NCBI RefSeq assembly: GCF_007667425.1
Contig: NZ_VDRC01000001.1
Span: 682,001-746,000 of the forward strand
DNA length: 64,000 bases
Direction of reading: 5' to 3'
From: Microbacterium sp. 1.5R
Lineage (GTDB): Bacteria > Actinomycetota > Actinomycetes > Actinomycetales > Microbacteriaceae
The position numbers and the translations under genes were made by a program. This document shows, piece by piece, positions 1 to 10,852 of this stretch. The notes beneath the pieces are model-generated. The model was not told the DNA's origin, did not search any database, and was given only the letters and a program-made list of their open reading frames with translations. How positions within the stretch are numbered: position 1 is the first letter of the stretch; the number at the start of each line of letters is the position of its first letter.

Positions 1-1106
<1,106 letters not shown>

Positions 1107-1120
1107 CGCCCCAGGCCATG

Positions 1121-1157
1121 ACGAAGGGGACCGCGCGATTCGCGCGGTCCCCTTCGT
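1121..1157. terminator. Bidirectional terminator serC / DUF3027
   Basis: Perfect 17-bp stem (1121-1137 with 1141-1157) and a 3-nt loop ATT, lying between the convergent ends of serC and the DUF3027 gene. There is no strong T-tract on either side, as is common in high-GC actinobacteria. Confidence 0.85.
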
Positions 1158-1172
1158 CGTAGCTGCGGACGA

Positions 1173-1916
1173 TCACTCCTCGTCGTCGGAGTCGTCCTCG
1201 TCGTCGTCCACATAGAGGTCGTCGTCGTCCTCGTCGGAGTCTTCGTCGTCGTCCGAGTCGTCGTCCTCGTCCGAGTCGTCGTCGGAGTCGTCCTCGTCCG
1301 CGTGGTCATCGTCATCGTCCGACTCATCCGAATCGTCGAGCTCGTCGATGTCGACTCCGTCGAGGTCGCCGCCGTGCACCGGGCGCGGCTCGCTGGCGAG
1401 CTCGTCGTCGTCGAGGTCGTCGTCATCCTCGTCGTCGTCGAGGTCGTCTTCCCCGTCGGAATCGTCCTCGAGGTCGGCGTCGTCATCCTCGTCGACGTCA
1501 TCGAGGTCGTCGTCACTGTCGTCGTCGCCGGTCTCGTCCGCCGGCTCCTCGACCCCTGCAGCCGCAGCCGAAGCCGCGGCCTGTTCGGCGAGTTCCGCCT
1601 GATGGGCGCGGTACTCGGCGAGGCGCTCAGCCCATGGCACCCATTCCGGGGCGAGGAGCGCGCCGTCACCGGGGAGGAGTTCGATCTCGAGCACCGTCGG
1701 ATCCTCGTCGTCGACACGCGCGACGGTGACCGTCCAGTACCACCCGGGGTAGCCGGCCAGTCTGTTCTCGAAACGCAGCGACACCGAGCCGTCGTCCTCG
1801 ACGAGGTAGCCGGCGGCGGGTCCGACCGTCGATGCGGGCGTGATCTCCCCGAGCGCGGAGAGCGCGAGGTCGTGCGCGTCGAGCAGTCGCTCGTCGGCGT
1901 CAGGCTTCGAGGTCAT
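1173..1916 (-). CDS. DUF3027 protein with very long acidic tail
   Basis: Cytosolic protein of 247 aa with no established function. The first ~120 residues form a folded DUF3027-type domain (for example GYPGWYWTVTVARVD, LLPGDGALLAPEWVPWAERL). From about residue 125 to the end it is almost only Asp and Glu with some Ser, broken by one short neutral stretch (ASEPRPVHGGDLDG). ATG at 1916 is chosen; the frame extends to a TTG at 1922. It overlaps the end of the cold-shock gene by 17 bp, so the two are translationally coupled. The acidic tail is coded by repetitive GAC/GAT/GAG codons that form a low-complexity tract. What it binds is unknown; such tails may mimic nucleic acid or bind basic proteins (inference). 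Confidence 0.85.
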   Translation of the reverse strand: MTSKPDADERLLDAHDLALSALGEITPASTVGPAAGYLVEDDGSVSLRFENRLAGYPGWYWTVTVARVDDEDPTVLEIELLPGDGALLAPEWVPWAERLAEYRAHQAELAEQAAASAAAAGVEEPADETGDDDSDDDLDDVDEDDDADLEDDSDGEDDLDDDEDDDDLDDDELASEPRPVHGGDLDGVDIDELDDSDESDDDDDHADEDDSDDDSDEDDDSDDDEDSDEDDDDLYVDDDEDDSDDEE

Positions 1917-2280
1917 CGGCAACCTTGCGCAGAACCGCGGCGATCTTGCGACCGTGACCGGACGAGGGGTAGCGGCCGCGACGCAGGTCTCCCCCGATGC
2001 CGTCGAGCAGCTTCACCAGGTCCTCGATGATGATCGCCATGTCGTCGGCCGGCTTGCGCTTGGCCTTGGCGAGGCTGGGCGGAGCCTCGAGCACGCGCAC
2101 CGAGAGCGCCTGAAGCCCGCGCTTGCCGTCGGCGACACCGAACTCCACGCGTGCGCCCGCCTTGACGGCCGTGCCCGCGGGCATCGCGGAGGCATGCAGG
2201 AAGACGTCCTGGCCGTCATCGGAGGCGATGAAGCCGAAACCCTTGTCTTCGTCGTAGAACCTGACCTTGCCGGTGGGCAT
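1900..2280 (-). CDS. Cold-shock domain protein with C-terminal extension
   Basis: RNA/DNA-binding cold-shock protein of 126 aa, against about 67 aa for a minimal CspA. Residues 1-65 hold the five-strand CSD with RNP1 (KGFGFI) and RNP2 (VFLH). Residues ~70-126 are an extra basic and helical segment (SLAKAKRKPADD, IIIEDLVKLLDGIGGDLRRGRY) shared by long actinobacterial Csp proteins. A -10 like TAGGCT lies on this strand at 2339-2344, giving a leader of about 50 nt, which would fit leader-based cold control. It is the first gene of a two-gene unit with the DUF3027 protein. Confidence 0.92.
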   Translation of the reverse strand: MPTGKVRFYDEDKGFGFIASDDGQDVFLHASAMPAGTAVKAGARVEFGVADGKRGLQALSVRVLEAPPSLAKAKRKPADDMAIIIEDLVKLLDGIGGDLRRGRYPSSGHGRKIAAVLRKVADDLEA

Positions 2281-2435
2281 GGGAGAAACCTCGCTGAATC
2301 GGTGTGGAGCTGAACGGCCGCGCAGTGCGACCGCATCCAGCCTACCGGTGACGGGGATCGCGCGCGGGGAGCACCGCAGGATGCGACCGTCGCGCGCGGG
2401 GCCCGTGATCCCGCCCAGCGACTAGGCTGAGCGGG

Positions 2436-2711
2436 ATGAGCAGTCAGAGCCCCGAACCCGAGGTGCCGGTGCGCCGGATCGATTACGTCCTCACGTTCAC
2501 CGCGCTCGGCCTCGCTGCGGCATCCATCATCTGCTTCTTCGCCATCATCATCGGCACGGCGGTCGGCATGCAGCAGGAGGACTTCGGCTCCAGCGTATGG
2601 CCGGTGGTCGCCGCCATCCCCTACTGGGGTCTCCCCGCGGCCTTCGCGATGATCATCGTGCTGCTGATCATGAGCTTCATCCGGAAGGGTCGCGCGGGAT
2701 CGCGGCCCTGA
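2436..2711 (+). CDS. Small two-TM membrane protein
   Basis: Protein of 91 aa with a short cytosolic N-terminus, a TM helix at about 17-43 and a second at about 58-83, ending in a basic tail (RKGRAGSRP). I do not recognise a named function. A TAGGCT hexamer at 2423-2428 ends 7 nt before the ATG and no Shine-Dalgarno is present, so it is probably leaderless. It ends 10 bp before the helicase-associated gene and is likely cotranscribed with it and xpb. Divergent from the cold-shock gene. Confidence 0.8.
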   Translation: MSSQSPEPEVPVRRIDYVLTFTALGLAAASIICFFAIIIGTAVGMQQEDFGSSVWPVVAAIPYWGLPAAFAMIIVLLIMSFIRKGRAGSRP

Positions 2712-2721
2712 GGAACCAGGC

Positions 2722-4434
2722 ATGAGCACGCACGCCCGGCCCCTGGCCGAACAGCTGGCCGCGATGAGCGATGCGGATCTGGCAGATCTCCTCACCGCGC
2801 GCGGTGTGCGATCGGAGGTGGGATGGCAGGACTTCTTCGATGCGGCCGAGGCTCTGCTCGAGCCCGCTTCCCTGGCGAAGATCCTCCCGACCCTCACCCG
2901 TTCGGAGGCGTCGGCGCTGCAGACCCTCGCGGCCGGCGGCACGATCGGCGAGGATTCGGACGATCGGCGCACCCTCGAACGCCTCGCCCTGGTCAGAGCA
3001 GACGGAGAAGTCAGCGCGCCCGTCGCGGCAGCGGCTTCCGAGCGCGCGGCCCCCGCGTCCCCGCAGAGCGGTGACCAGCCCATCGCCGGCGAGCACTCCG
3101 CCGCGCACGCCGCTGAGCGAGCCTTCACGACGGTCGCGACGATCGCCGACCTCCTGCTCCTCGCTCGCGACAAACCGCTGGCGCTGCTCGCGGGCGGCAC
3201 GCTGAGCGCGGGTGAGAAGCGGCAGCTCGCCGAATCGGGCGTGCCGACCGAACACGTCGATCAACTCGTGACCATCGCCTCAGCGGCCGGACTCCTGTCC
3301 GCCGACGACCGTCGCCTGCGCGCCGGAGCCACCGCCGATGAGTGGCTCCGCCACGGAGCCACGACCCGATGGGCCCGGCTGGCCGAGGGCTTCCGCGGCG
3401 CGCTGCCCCGCGGCATCCGTTCCGCCGACGGCGGGTGGGTGCCGCTCGACGAGTGGCCGCAGGCGCATCCGTGGGACCCCGCTTGGCCGGACCTCAGCTC
3501 GGGGCTGCGTGAGCGCGCACGACTGCTCGGCCTCGTGGCCGACGACGGGAGCGAACCGGCCTGGGCCGTCTCCCTCCGCCTCGGTCAGGAGCCCGATGCC
3601 GAACCGCTCGCAGCGCTTCTGCCTGCAGAGGTCGACCGCATCTTCCTGCAGAACGACCTCACCGCCATCTCGCCCGGACCGCTCGCCCCTGCTCTCGATG
3701 TGCGGCTGCGCACCATCGCGACCCGCGAATCCGCGGCACAGGCATCGACGTACCGGTTCACTCCGGAATCCATCGCGCGCGCACTCGTCGCGGGCGAGAC
3801 GGAGGAGTCGCTCGTCGAGTTCCTCGACACGATCTCACTCACCGGCATCCCCCAGCCGCTCCGCTACCTCGTGGCGCAGACCTCTCAGCGGCACGGACTG
3901 GTGCGGGTCTCGAGCGACCCCGACACCGGCCGAACGCGCATCGAGAGCGCCGACCCGCACATCGTCGACGCCATCGCCGTCGATCAGGCCCTCCGTCCGC
4001 TCGCGCTCTCGAAGGATGGGGGCTCGCTCACCACTCGCGTGGGGCGCGACACGGTGTACTGGGCGCTCGCCGACGCCCGCTACCCCGCGACCCTCGTCGA
4101 CGAGAACGGCGCCCTGCTCACGGGCGAGCGGCACGCGCCGCCCTCCTCCGGCCGCACGGAGGCGCCCGACTACGCAGCGCTCATCGAGAAGCTCCGATCG
4201 CACCAGGGGCCGGACGCGGACGCCGCCTGGCTCGACCGCGAACTCGAGGCGGCGGTGCGGGCGAAAGCGCTGCTGCAGGTCACCGTCGGCATGCCGGACG
4301 GAAGCACGCGCGACCTCCTCCTCGAAGCCACCGGACTCGGCGGAGGTCGCCTGCGCGGACGCGACAGGGCGGCCGACGTCGAACGCACGCTGCCCGTGTC
4401 CAGCATCCGCGCCGCCACCGTGATCGAGCAGTAA
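2722..4434 (+). CDS. XPB-associated helicase-C-like protein
   Basis: Protein of 570 aa of the helicase-associated (Helicase_C_3/XPB N-terminal-like) family that accompanies XPB helicases in actinobacteria. It has no Walker motifs. The N-terminal half is helical and winged-helix-like; the middle (DRIFLQNDLTAISPGPLAPAL, starting near residue 300) matches the part of this family that continues into a conserved beta/alpha domain (TYRFTPESIARAL, FLDTISLTGIPQPLRYL). It ends 11 bp before xpb, supporting a shared role in DNA repair or remodelling. The exact biochemical role is unproven. Confidence 0.85.
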   Translation: MSTHARPLAEQLAAMSDADLADLLTARGVRSEVGWQDFFDAAEALLEPASLAKILPTLTRSEASALQTLAAGGTIGEDSDDRRTLERLALVRADGEVSAPVAAAASERAAPASPQSGDQPIAGEHSAAHAAERAFTTVATIADLLLLARDKPLALLAGGTLSAGEKRQLAESGVPTEHVDQLVTIASAAGLLSADDRRLRAGATADEWLRHGATTRWARLAEGFRGALPRGIRSADGGWVPLDEWPQAHPWDPAWPDLSSGLRERARLLGLVADDGSEPAWAVSLRLGQEPDAEPLAALLPAEVDRIFLQNDLTAISPGPLAPALDVRLRTIATRESAAQASTYRFTPESIARALVAGETEESLVEFLDTISLTGIPQPLRYLVAQTSQRHGLVRVSSDPDTGRTRIESADPHIVDAIAVDQALRPLALSKDGGSLTTRVGRDTVYWALADARYPATLVDENGALLTGERHAPPSSGRTEAPDYAALIEKLRSHQGPDADAAWLDRELEAAVRAKALLQVTVGMPDGSTRDLLLEATGLGGGRLRGRDRAADVERTLPVSSIRAATVIEQ

Positions 4435-4445
4435 ACTGGACAGCT

Positions 4446-6086
4446 ATGTCTGATGGCCCCCTGATCGTCCAGAGCGATCGCACCGTGCTGCTCGAGGTCG
4501 CCCACTCCGATGCCGAGAGCGCCCGTCACGAACTGGCGATCTTCGCCGAGCTCGAGCGCGCGCCCGAGCACATCCACACCTACCGGATCACCCGCCTCGG
4601 GCTCTGGAACGCCCGCGCGGCGGGGCACACCGCCGAGGACATGCTCGAGACGCTCGACCGGTGGTCGCGGTTCCCCGTGCCGCCGTCCGTCGCCGTGGAC
4701 CTGCGCGAGACCGTGAACCGCTACGGACGCCTCGTCATCGAGCGCGACGACGAGGGCACCCTGATCCTGCGCTCCACCGACCCCGCCGTGCTCGCCCAGG
4801 TCGCGAACAACAAACGCATCCAGCCGCTGCTGATCGGACACCCGGCCCCGGACGCCTTCGTGGTCGACGCCTGGGCGCGAGGGCAGATCAAGCAGGAGCT
4901 CCTGAAGATCGGCTGGCCGGCGGAGGATCTCGCCGGATACACCCCCGGCACCCCGCACGAGATCGAGCTCGCGGAGGACGGCTGGCACATCCGCCCGTAC
5001 CAGCAGGATGCCGTCGACGCGTTCTCGAAGGACGGATCCGGGGTCGTCGTGCTTCCCTGCGGCGCGGGCAAGACCATCGTCGGCGCCGGTGCGATGGCCG
5101 CGACGAAGACCACCACGCTGATCCTCGTGACCAACACCGTGTCGGCGCGCCAGTGGCGCGACGAGCTGCTCAAGCGCACGAGCCTCACCCCCGAGGAGAT
5201 CGGCGAGTACTCCGGTCAGGCCAAAGAGGTCAAGCCGGTCACGATCGCGACTTACCAGATCCTCACCGCGAAGCGGAAAGGACAGTACGCGCATCTCGCC
5301 CTGCTCGACGCGCTCGACTGGGGCCTCATCGTGTACGACGAGGTGCACCTGCTGCCCGCTCCCGTCTTCAAGCTCACCGCCGACCTCCAGGCGCGCCGTC
5401 GCATCGGCCTCACCGCGACCCTGGTGCGTGAGGACGGGCGCGAGGGCGACGTGTTCAGCCTCATCGGCCCCAAGCGGTTCGATGCCCCTTGGAAGCAGAT
5501 CGAGGCGCAGGGGTTCATCTCCCCCGCGGTCTGCTACGAGGTCCGCGTCGACCTGCCCCCGAGCGACCGGCTCGAGTACGCCGCCGCCACCGACGACGAG
5601 CGCTACCGACTCGCGGCATCCGCGCCCGCGAAGATCGACGCGGTTCGTGAGCTCATCGCGATGCACCCCGACGAGCAGATCCTCGTGATCGGTCAGTACC
5701 TCGATCAGCTCGAGACGCTGTCGCAGGCGCTGGACGCGCCGCAGATCACGGGCGCCACGCCGGTCGACGAACGCGAGGAGCTGTACCGCAAGTTCCGCGA
5801 GGGTGAGATCCAGCTGCTCGTCGTCTCGAAGGTCGCGAACTTCTCGATCGACCTCCCCGAGGCGTCTGTGGCGATCCAGGTCTCCGGGTCCTTCGGCTCC
5901 CGTCAGGAGGAGGCTCAGCGCCTCGGACGGCTGCTGCGGCCCAAACAGTCAGGGCACACCGCGAGCTTCTACACGCTCGTCGCGCGCGACACGATCGACC
6001 AGGACTACGCGCAGAACCGTCAGCGCTTCCTCGCCGAGCAGGGGTACAGCTACACGATCATGGATGCGGATGCGATCGCGGCGTGA
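4446..6086 (+). CDS. DNA repair helicase XPB
   Basis: Superfamily 2 DNA helicase of 546 aa with 3'-5' unwinding activity in studied bacterial XPBs. An N-terminal accessory domain (1-~175) is followed by RecA-like domain 1 with Walker A (LPCGAGKT, about 202-209) and the DEVH box (VYDEVHLLPA, about 295). Motif III is GLTATLVREDG. The second RecA domain contains SFGSRQEEAQRLGRLLRPK (motif VI). ATG 4446 is chosen; TAAACT at 4432-4437 overlaps the previous stop codon and could be a -10 for a near-leaderless start. It probably works with the upstream helicase-associated protein, though bacterial nucleotide excision repair does not require XPB. Confidence 0.95.
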   Translation: MSDGPLIVQSDRTVLLEVAHSDAESARHELAIFAELERAPEHIHTYRITRLGLWNARAAGHTAEDMLETLDRWSRFPVPPSVAVDLRETVNRYGRLVIERDDEGTLILRSTDPAVLAQVANNKRIQPLLIGHPAPDAFVVDAWARGQIKQELLKIGWPAEDLAGYTPGTPHEIELAEDGWHIRPYQQDAVDAFSKDGSGVVVLPCGAGKTIVGAGAMAATKTTTLILVTNTVSARQWRDELLKRTSLTPEEIGEYSGQAKEVKPVTIATYQILTAKRKGQYAHLALLDALDWGLIVYDEVHLLPAPVFKLTADLQARRRIGLTATLVREDGREGDVFSLIGPKRFDAPWKQIEAQGFISPAVCYEVRVDLPPSDRLEYAAATDDERYRLAASAPAKIDAVRELIAMHPDEQILVIGQYLDQLETLSQALDAPQITGATPVDEREELYRKFREGEIQLLVVSKVANFSIDLPEASVAIQVSGSFGSRQEEAQRLGRLLRPKQSGHTASFYTLVARDTIDQDYAQNRQRFLAEQGYSYTIMDADAIAA

Positions 6087-6142
6087 CCGCCGCTCCGACG
6101 GATAGTCAGCATCCGCATGGTCGGAGTCACCATAATGGGGAC

Positions 6143-6829
6143 ATGACTGATGCGCGCATCCTGGTCGTCGACGACGAACCCAATATCCGCGACCTCCTCT
6201 CGACGGGTCTGAGCTTCGCCGGGTTCCAGGTGAAGACGGTGGCGAACGGCGCCGCGACCATCTCGGCGGTGCTCGAGGAGGAGCCGGACCTCATCATCCT
6301 CGACGTCATGCTGCCCGACATGAACGGGTTCAGCGTCACCAAGCGTCTGAGGGGAGCCGGCTTCACCGCCCCGATTCTCTTCCTCACCGCGAAGGACGGC
6401 ACCGACGACAAGATCGAGGGGCTGAACGCCGGCGGCGACGACTACGTGACGAAGCCGTTCAGCCTCGACGAGATCGTGGCACGTGCGCAGGCGATCCTCC
6501 GTCGCACCATGCAGGCCGACGAGGAGTCGATCATCCGCGCCGGCGAGCTGTCGATGGATCAGGACACCCACGACGTCCACGTCGGCAAGGAGCCCATCGA
6601 GCTCAGCCCCACCGAGTTCAAGCTGCTGCGCTACCTCATGCTGAACCCGAACCGCGTGCTGTCGAAGGCGCAGATCCTCGACCACGTGTGGGAGTACGAC
6701 TTCAACGGCGATGCCGGCATCGTCGAGAGCTACATCTCCTACCTGCGGCGCAAGATCGATCCGCACACCGAGGAGTCCGTCATCCAGACCAAGCGCGGCT
6801 TCGGCTACATGCTCAAGGTCGGCAAGTAA
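6143..6829 (+). CDS. OmpR/PhoB-family response regulator, PhoP/TcrX-like
   Basis: Transcription factor of 228 aa. The receiver domain (5-120) has the acidic pair in VVDDEPN, phospho-acceptor D54 (ILDVMLPD), the switch Thr in FLTAKD and Lys in TKPFSLDE. The DNA-binding winged helix (about 135-227) has LSPTEFKLLRYL and the recognition-helix region VESYISYLRRKID. The ATG at 6143 is preferred over the in-frame start at 6083 because CATAAT (6131-6136) lies 6 nt upstream with no Shine-Dalgarno, which points to a leaderless mRNA, and because the receiver begins right there. The partner kinase follows 41 bp later. Confidence 0.93.
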   Translation: MTDARILVVDDEPNIRDLLSTGLSFAGFQVKTVANGAATISAVLEEEPDLIILDVMLPDMNGFSVTKRLRGAGFTAPILFLTAKDGTDDKIEGLNAGGDDYVTKPFSLDEIVARAQAILRRTMQADEESIIRAGELSMDQDTHDVHVGKEPIELSPTEFKLLRYLMLNPNRVLSKAQILDHVWEYDFNGDAGIVESYISYLRRKIDPHTEESVIQTKRGFGYMLKVGK

Positions 6830-6870
6830 CCCGAGCCACGCAGACACGCACCACGACCGAAGGAGGCCGC

Positions 6871-8571
6871 ATGGCGCACAAGCCCGATGCGGTCACCCGA
6901 TGGTGGCGAGCGATCAGCCTGCGGGCGAAGGTCACGGGCGTGACCGTCGCGGTGCTCGCACTCGGTCTCCTGCTCGCCGGGATCGGCACCGTGCCCATCC
7001 TGCGGAACTCCCTCGTCGGCAACATCGAGGCGCAGCTGCCCGCGCTCGTCTCGGCGGATCTCGCGCCGCGGTACTTCGACATGACGCTCGAGGACGGCAG
7101 GACGGTCTACACCCCGCGCGAATCGCCGCGTGATTTCTTCGTCGCGATCTACGACGGCGAGGGGGTGCTGCAGACCACGACGGGGAACTCGGCGAACGGC
7201 AAGCCCCTCTTCCCCTCGACGTACACGCTGCTGGATGCACAGAACGCGGGCGACGGCGTGTTCCCCCTCGCCGGCACGGAGGGCGCCGACTTCCGCGCGG
7301 CGGTCGCTCTCCTGCCGGGGGACGGCGACGGCGCACTCCGCATCCAGATGGTGGCGATGCCCCTGGACTACGCCGACCGCATCATCAGCCAGTTCTTCGG
7401 CATCTACATCACGGTGGCTCTGGTCACCATACTGATCGCCGCGCTTCTGACCAGAGGACTCGTCACGCTGACGTTCCGACGTCTCGGCCAGGTGGAGTCG
7501 ACGGCGATGTCCATCGCGAAGGGCGACTTCAGCCAAAGACTCACCGATCTCGAGCCCACGACCGAGGTCGGACGCCTCAACACCGCCATCAACACGATGC
7601 TCGATCGCGTAGACGGATCCCTCGCGCAACGCGACCGGACCGTGCAGCACATGCGCCGGTTCATCGGCGACGCCAGCCACGAGCTGCGCACGCCGCTGGT
7701 GAGCGTCCGCGGCTATGCGGAGCTGTACCGGATGGGGGCCATCAAGGGCGAGGAGGACACGGCGCGGGCCATGGAGCGCATCGAGAAGGAGGCGATCCGC
7801 ATGGGCGTGCTCGTCGAGGACCTGCTCGCTCTGGCTCGCCTCGATGAGGAGCGCGAGCCGGAGATCGAGGCTCTCGACCTGCGTCCGATCGCCCGCGACG
7901 CCGCCCTCGATCTGCGCGCCGCCGCTCCGGGGCGGACGGTGACCGTGATCGACCGCACCGTCGAGGCGCCGCTGATCGACGTCACGACCCGACCGACCCC
8001 GATCGCGACCGCAGATCAGGCACCCGCTCCGCGTGGCGCTCTCTCCCGCGCGACGCTCGGACGGCTGCGCCGACGACCGCGGACCTCTGCTGTGCCGCAG
8101 ATCACGGGGATCGACTTCACGGAGGCGACGGATGTGCCCGTTCGCACGCCGCCGATCGTGCTCGGCGAGGAGAACAAGGTGCGGCAGGTCGTCACGAACC
8201 TGCTCGGCAACGCGCGGCGGTTCTCGCCCGGCGACAGCCCCCTCGAGATCGTCGTGGACGCCGACCGCGTCCGTGGAACGGGCAGCATCTCGATCGTCGA
8301 CCACGGAGAGGGAATACCGCCGCAGATCCGCGATCAGATCTTCGAGCGCTTCTGGCGCGCCGACACGTCGCGTGCGCGGGAGACCGGAGGGTCCGGTCTC
8401 GGACTCGCGATCGTCGCATCGATCATGAAGGCGCTGCGTGGAGGTGTGGCCGTCTCCGAGACTCCCGGCGGCGGCGCGACCTTCACGATCACCCTCCCTC
8501 TGGCCCCGTCACGCGCGACGCCGGCGCACCTTCTCGAAGACACCCAGCCGATCGATCCGCTCACCCTCTGA
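6871..8571 (+). CDS. Membrane sensor histidine kinase
   Basis: Protein of 566 aa, start set by AGGAGG at 6861-6866. TM1 at about 18-40, an extracytoplasmic sensor of about 135 residues, TM2 at about 176-197, then HAMP. The dimerisation domain has H270 in DASHELRTPLVSV. ATPase motifs are NKVRQVVTNLLGNA (N box), DHGEGIPP (G1), FERFWRADTSR (F) and GGSGLGLAI (G2). Between the dimerisation and ATP-binding parts there is an unusual basic, proline-rich insert of about 50 residues (DVTTRPTPIATADQAPAP to RRRPRTSAVPQI). The partner is the PhoP-like regulator just upstream. The signal sensed is not deducible. Confidence 0.93.
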   Translation: MAHKPDAVTRWWRAISLRAKVTGVTVAVLALGLLLAGIGTVPILRNSLVGNIEAQLPALVSADLAPRYFDMTLEDGRTVYTPRESPRDFFVAIYDGEGVLQTTTGNSANGKPLFPSTYTLLDAQNAGDGVFPLAGTEGADFRAAVALLPGDGDGALRIQMVAMPLDYADRIISQFFGIYITVALVTILIAALLTRGLVTLTFRRLGQVESTAMSIAKGDFSQRLTDLEPTTEVGRLNTAINTMLDRVDGSLAQRDRTVQHMRRFIGDASHELRTPLVSVRGYAELYRMGAIKGEEDTARAMERIEKEAIRMGVLVEDLLALARLDEEREPEIEALDLRPIARDAALDLRAAAPGRTVTVIDRTVEAPLIDVTTRPTPIATADQAPAPRGALSRATLGRLRRRPRTSAVPQITGIDFTEATDVPVRTPPIVLGEENKVRQVVTNLLGNARRFSPGDSPLEIVVDADRVRGTGSISIVDHGEGIPPQIRDQIFERFWRADTSRARETGGSGLGLAIVASIMKALRGGVAVSETPGGGATFTITLPLAPSRATPAHLLEDTQPIDPLTL

Positions 8572-8692
8572 GCACCTCTCCACCACCGGGACCTCCGGCG
8601 GATTGTGCACAGTCCTGGCGATCGAGAGGGACGCCGACGGATGCCGTGCGCCTGCCGCTCCTATCGTCGGAATCCCATCGAGAGGAGATTCC

Positions 8693-8980
8693 ATGTCCGT
8701 CATCACCGTCGACACCGAAGCCGTGGGTGCAGCCCACACGGCGGCACTCGTCACCATGGAGCGTCTGCACGTCGAGGCAGCCACGCTCATGAGCCAGCTC
8801 ACACAGCTGCAGTCCTCGTGGGTCGGGAACGCCTCGAACGCGTTCCAGTCCTGCGCGGAGCAGTGGCGCGGCGCCCAGCTCAACCTCGAGCAGACGCTCG
8901 AGTCCATCGGGCATTCGCTGGGCAGCGCTGCAACACAATACGCCGATGCCGACCAGTTCTCGGCGAGCCTGTTCCGCTGA
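8693..8980 (+). CDS. WXG100-family protein (ESAT-6-like)
   Basis: Small helical protein of 95 aa with the hallmark W43-V-G turn (SSWVGNASNAF) between two predicted helices, the layout of type VII secretion substrates. Length is typical (about 100 aa). The start is fixed by the RBS GAGAGGAG just upstream; TATCGT at 8662-8667 may be the -10. No EccC/EssC ATPase, EccD or second WXG partner is visible in the window, so it is an orphan here. It could be exported by a system encoded elsewhere. The C-terminus (YADADQFSASLFR) carries no obvious YxxxD/E export motif, so a partner may provide it. Confidence 0.85.
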   Translation: MSVITVDTEAVGAAHTAALVTMERLHVEAATLMSQLTQLQSSWVGNASNAFQSCAEQWRGAQLNLEQTLESIGHSLGSAATQYADADQFSASLFR

Positions 8981-8991
8981 GCAGCCCCGCA

Positions 8992-9066
8992 CACTGAACT
9001 GGGCCGCACTGGACTGGGCTGCACTGGACTGGGCTGCATTGGACTGCGTCACACTGGACCGCCCCG
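8992..9066. repeat. Five-copy 15-bp tandem repeat
   Basis: Five head-to-tail 15-bp units start at 8992, 9007, 9022, 9037 and 9052, with consensus CACTGGACTGGGCTG. Copies 2 and 3 are identical; copies 1, 4 and 5 are degenerate. An 11-bp direct repeat GCCCCGCACAC occurs at 8984-8994 and 9061-9071, one at each edge. It fills the space between the WXG100 stop and the groEL terminator. No ORF here looks coding. Function unknown; copy number may vary between strains. Confidence 0.85.
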
Positions 9067-9071
9067 CACAC

Positions 9072-9105
9072 AGAGACGCCCCGACCTTTCGGTCGGGGCG
9101 TCTCT
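9072..9105. terminator. Terminator of groEL (and WXG100 gene)
   Basis: Perfect 15-bp GC-rich stem (9072-9086 with 9091-9105) and tetraloop TTTC, between the convergent 3' ends of the WXG100 gene and groEL. It can act in both directions. Confidence 0.85.
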
Positions 9106-9122
9106 TCGTCAGAGCTTCTGGA

Positions 9123-10778
<1,656 letters not shown>

Positions 10779-10805
10779 TTAGCACTCAGAGTGAGAGAGT
10801 GCTAA
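10779..10805 (-). promoter_or_regulatory. CIRCE operator (HrcA site) of groEL
   Basis: A perfect CIRCE element, TTAGCACTC-N9-GAGTGCTAA, with no mismatch in either 9-bp arm. It lies just downstream of the groEL -10 box, so HrcA bound here would block initiation or early elongation. HrcA itself is not encoded in the window. Confidence 0.97.
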
Positions 10806-10809
10806 CGCC

Positions 10810-10838
10810 ATTCTGGCACTCGACCCCATCGAGTGCAA
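10810..10838 (-). promoter_or_regulatory. groEL promoter with spacer inverted repeat
   Basis: On the minus strand -35 TTGCAC (10833-10838), a 17-bp spacer and -10 CAGAAT (10810-10815) match the housekeeping consensus well. The spacer and part of the -35 are occupied by an inverted repeat GCACTCGA-N5-TCGAGTGC (10816-10836) whose GCACTC/GAGTGC core equals the core of the CIRCE half-sites but with a shorter centre. It could be a second HrcA-related site or a separate operator. Confidence 0.8.
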
Positions 10839-10852
10839 GCCGCCGAGGAGGA

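Noticed and set aside
1302..2030. Val/Ile-rich ORF opposite the acidic tail
   Set aside because: It is the complement of GAC/GAT repeats; the DUF3027 frame on the minus strand explains the region.
8880..9071. ORF translating the 15-bp repeats as VQCSP units
   Set aside because: The unit length is a multiple of three so all frames stay open; no RBS, and it overlaps the WXG100 gene on the other strand.
8984..9071. 11-bp direct repeat as target-site duplication of a mobile element
   Set aside because: The segment between the copies is only tandem repeats, with no terminal inverted repeats or transposase.
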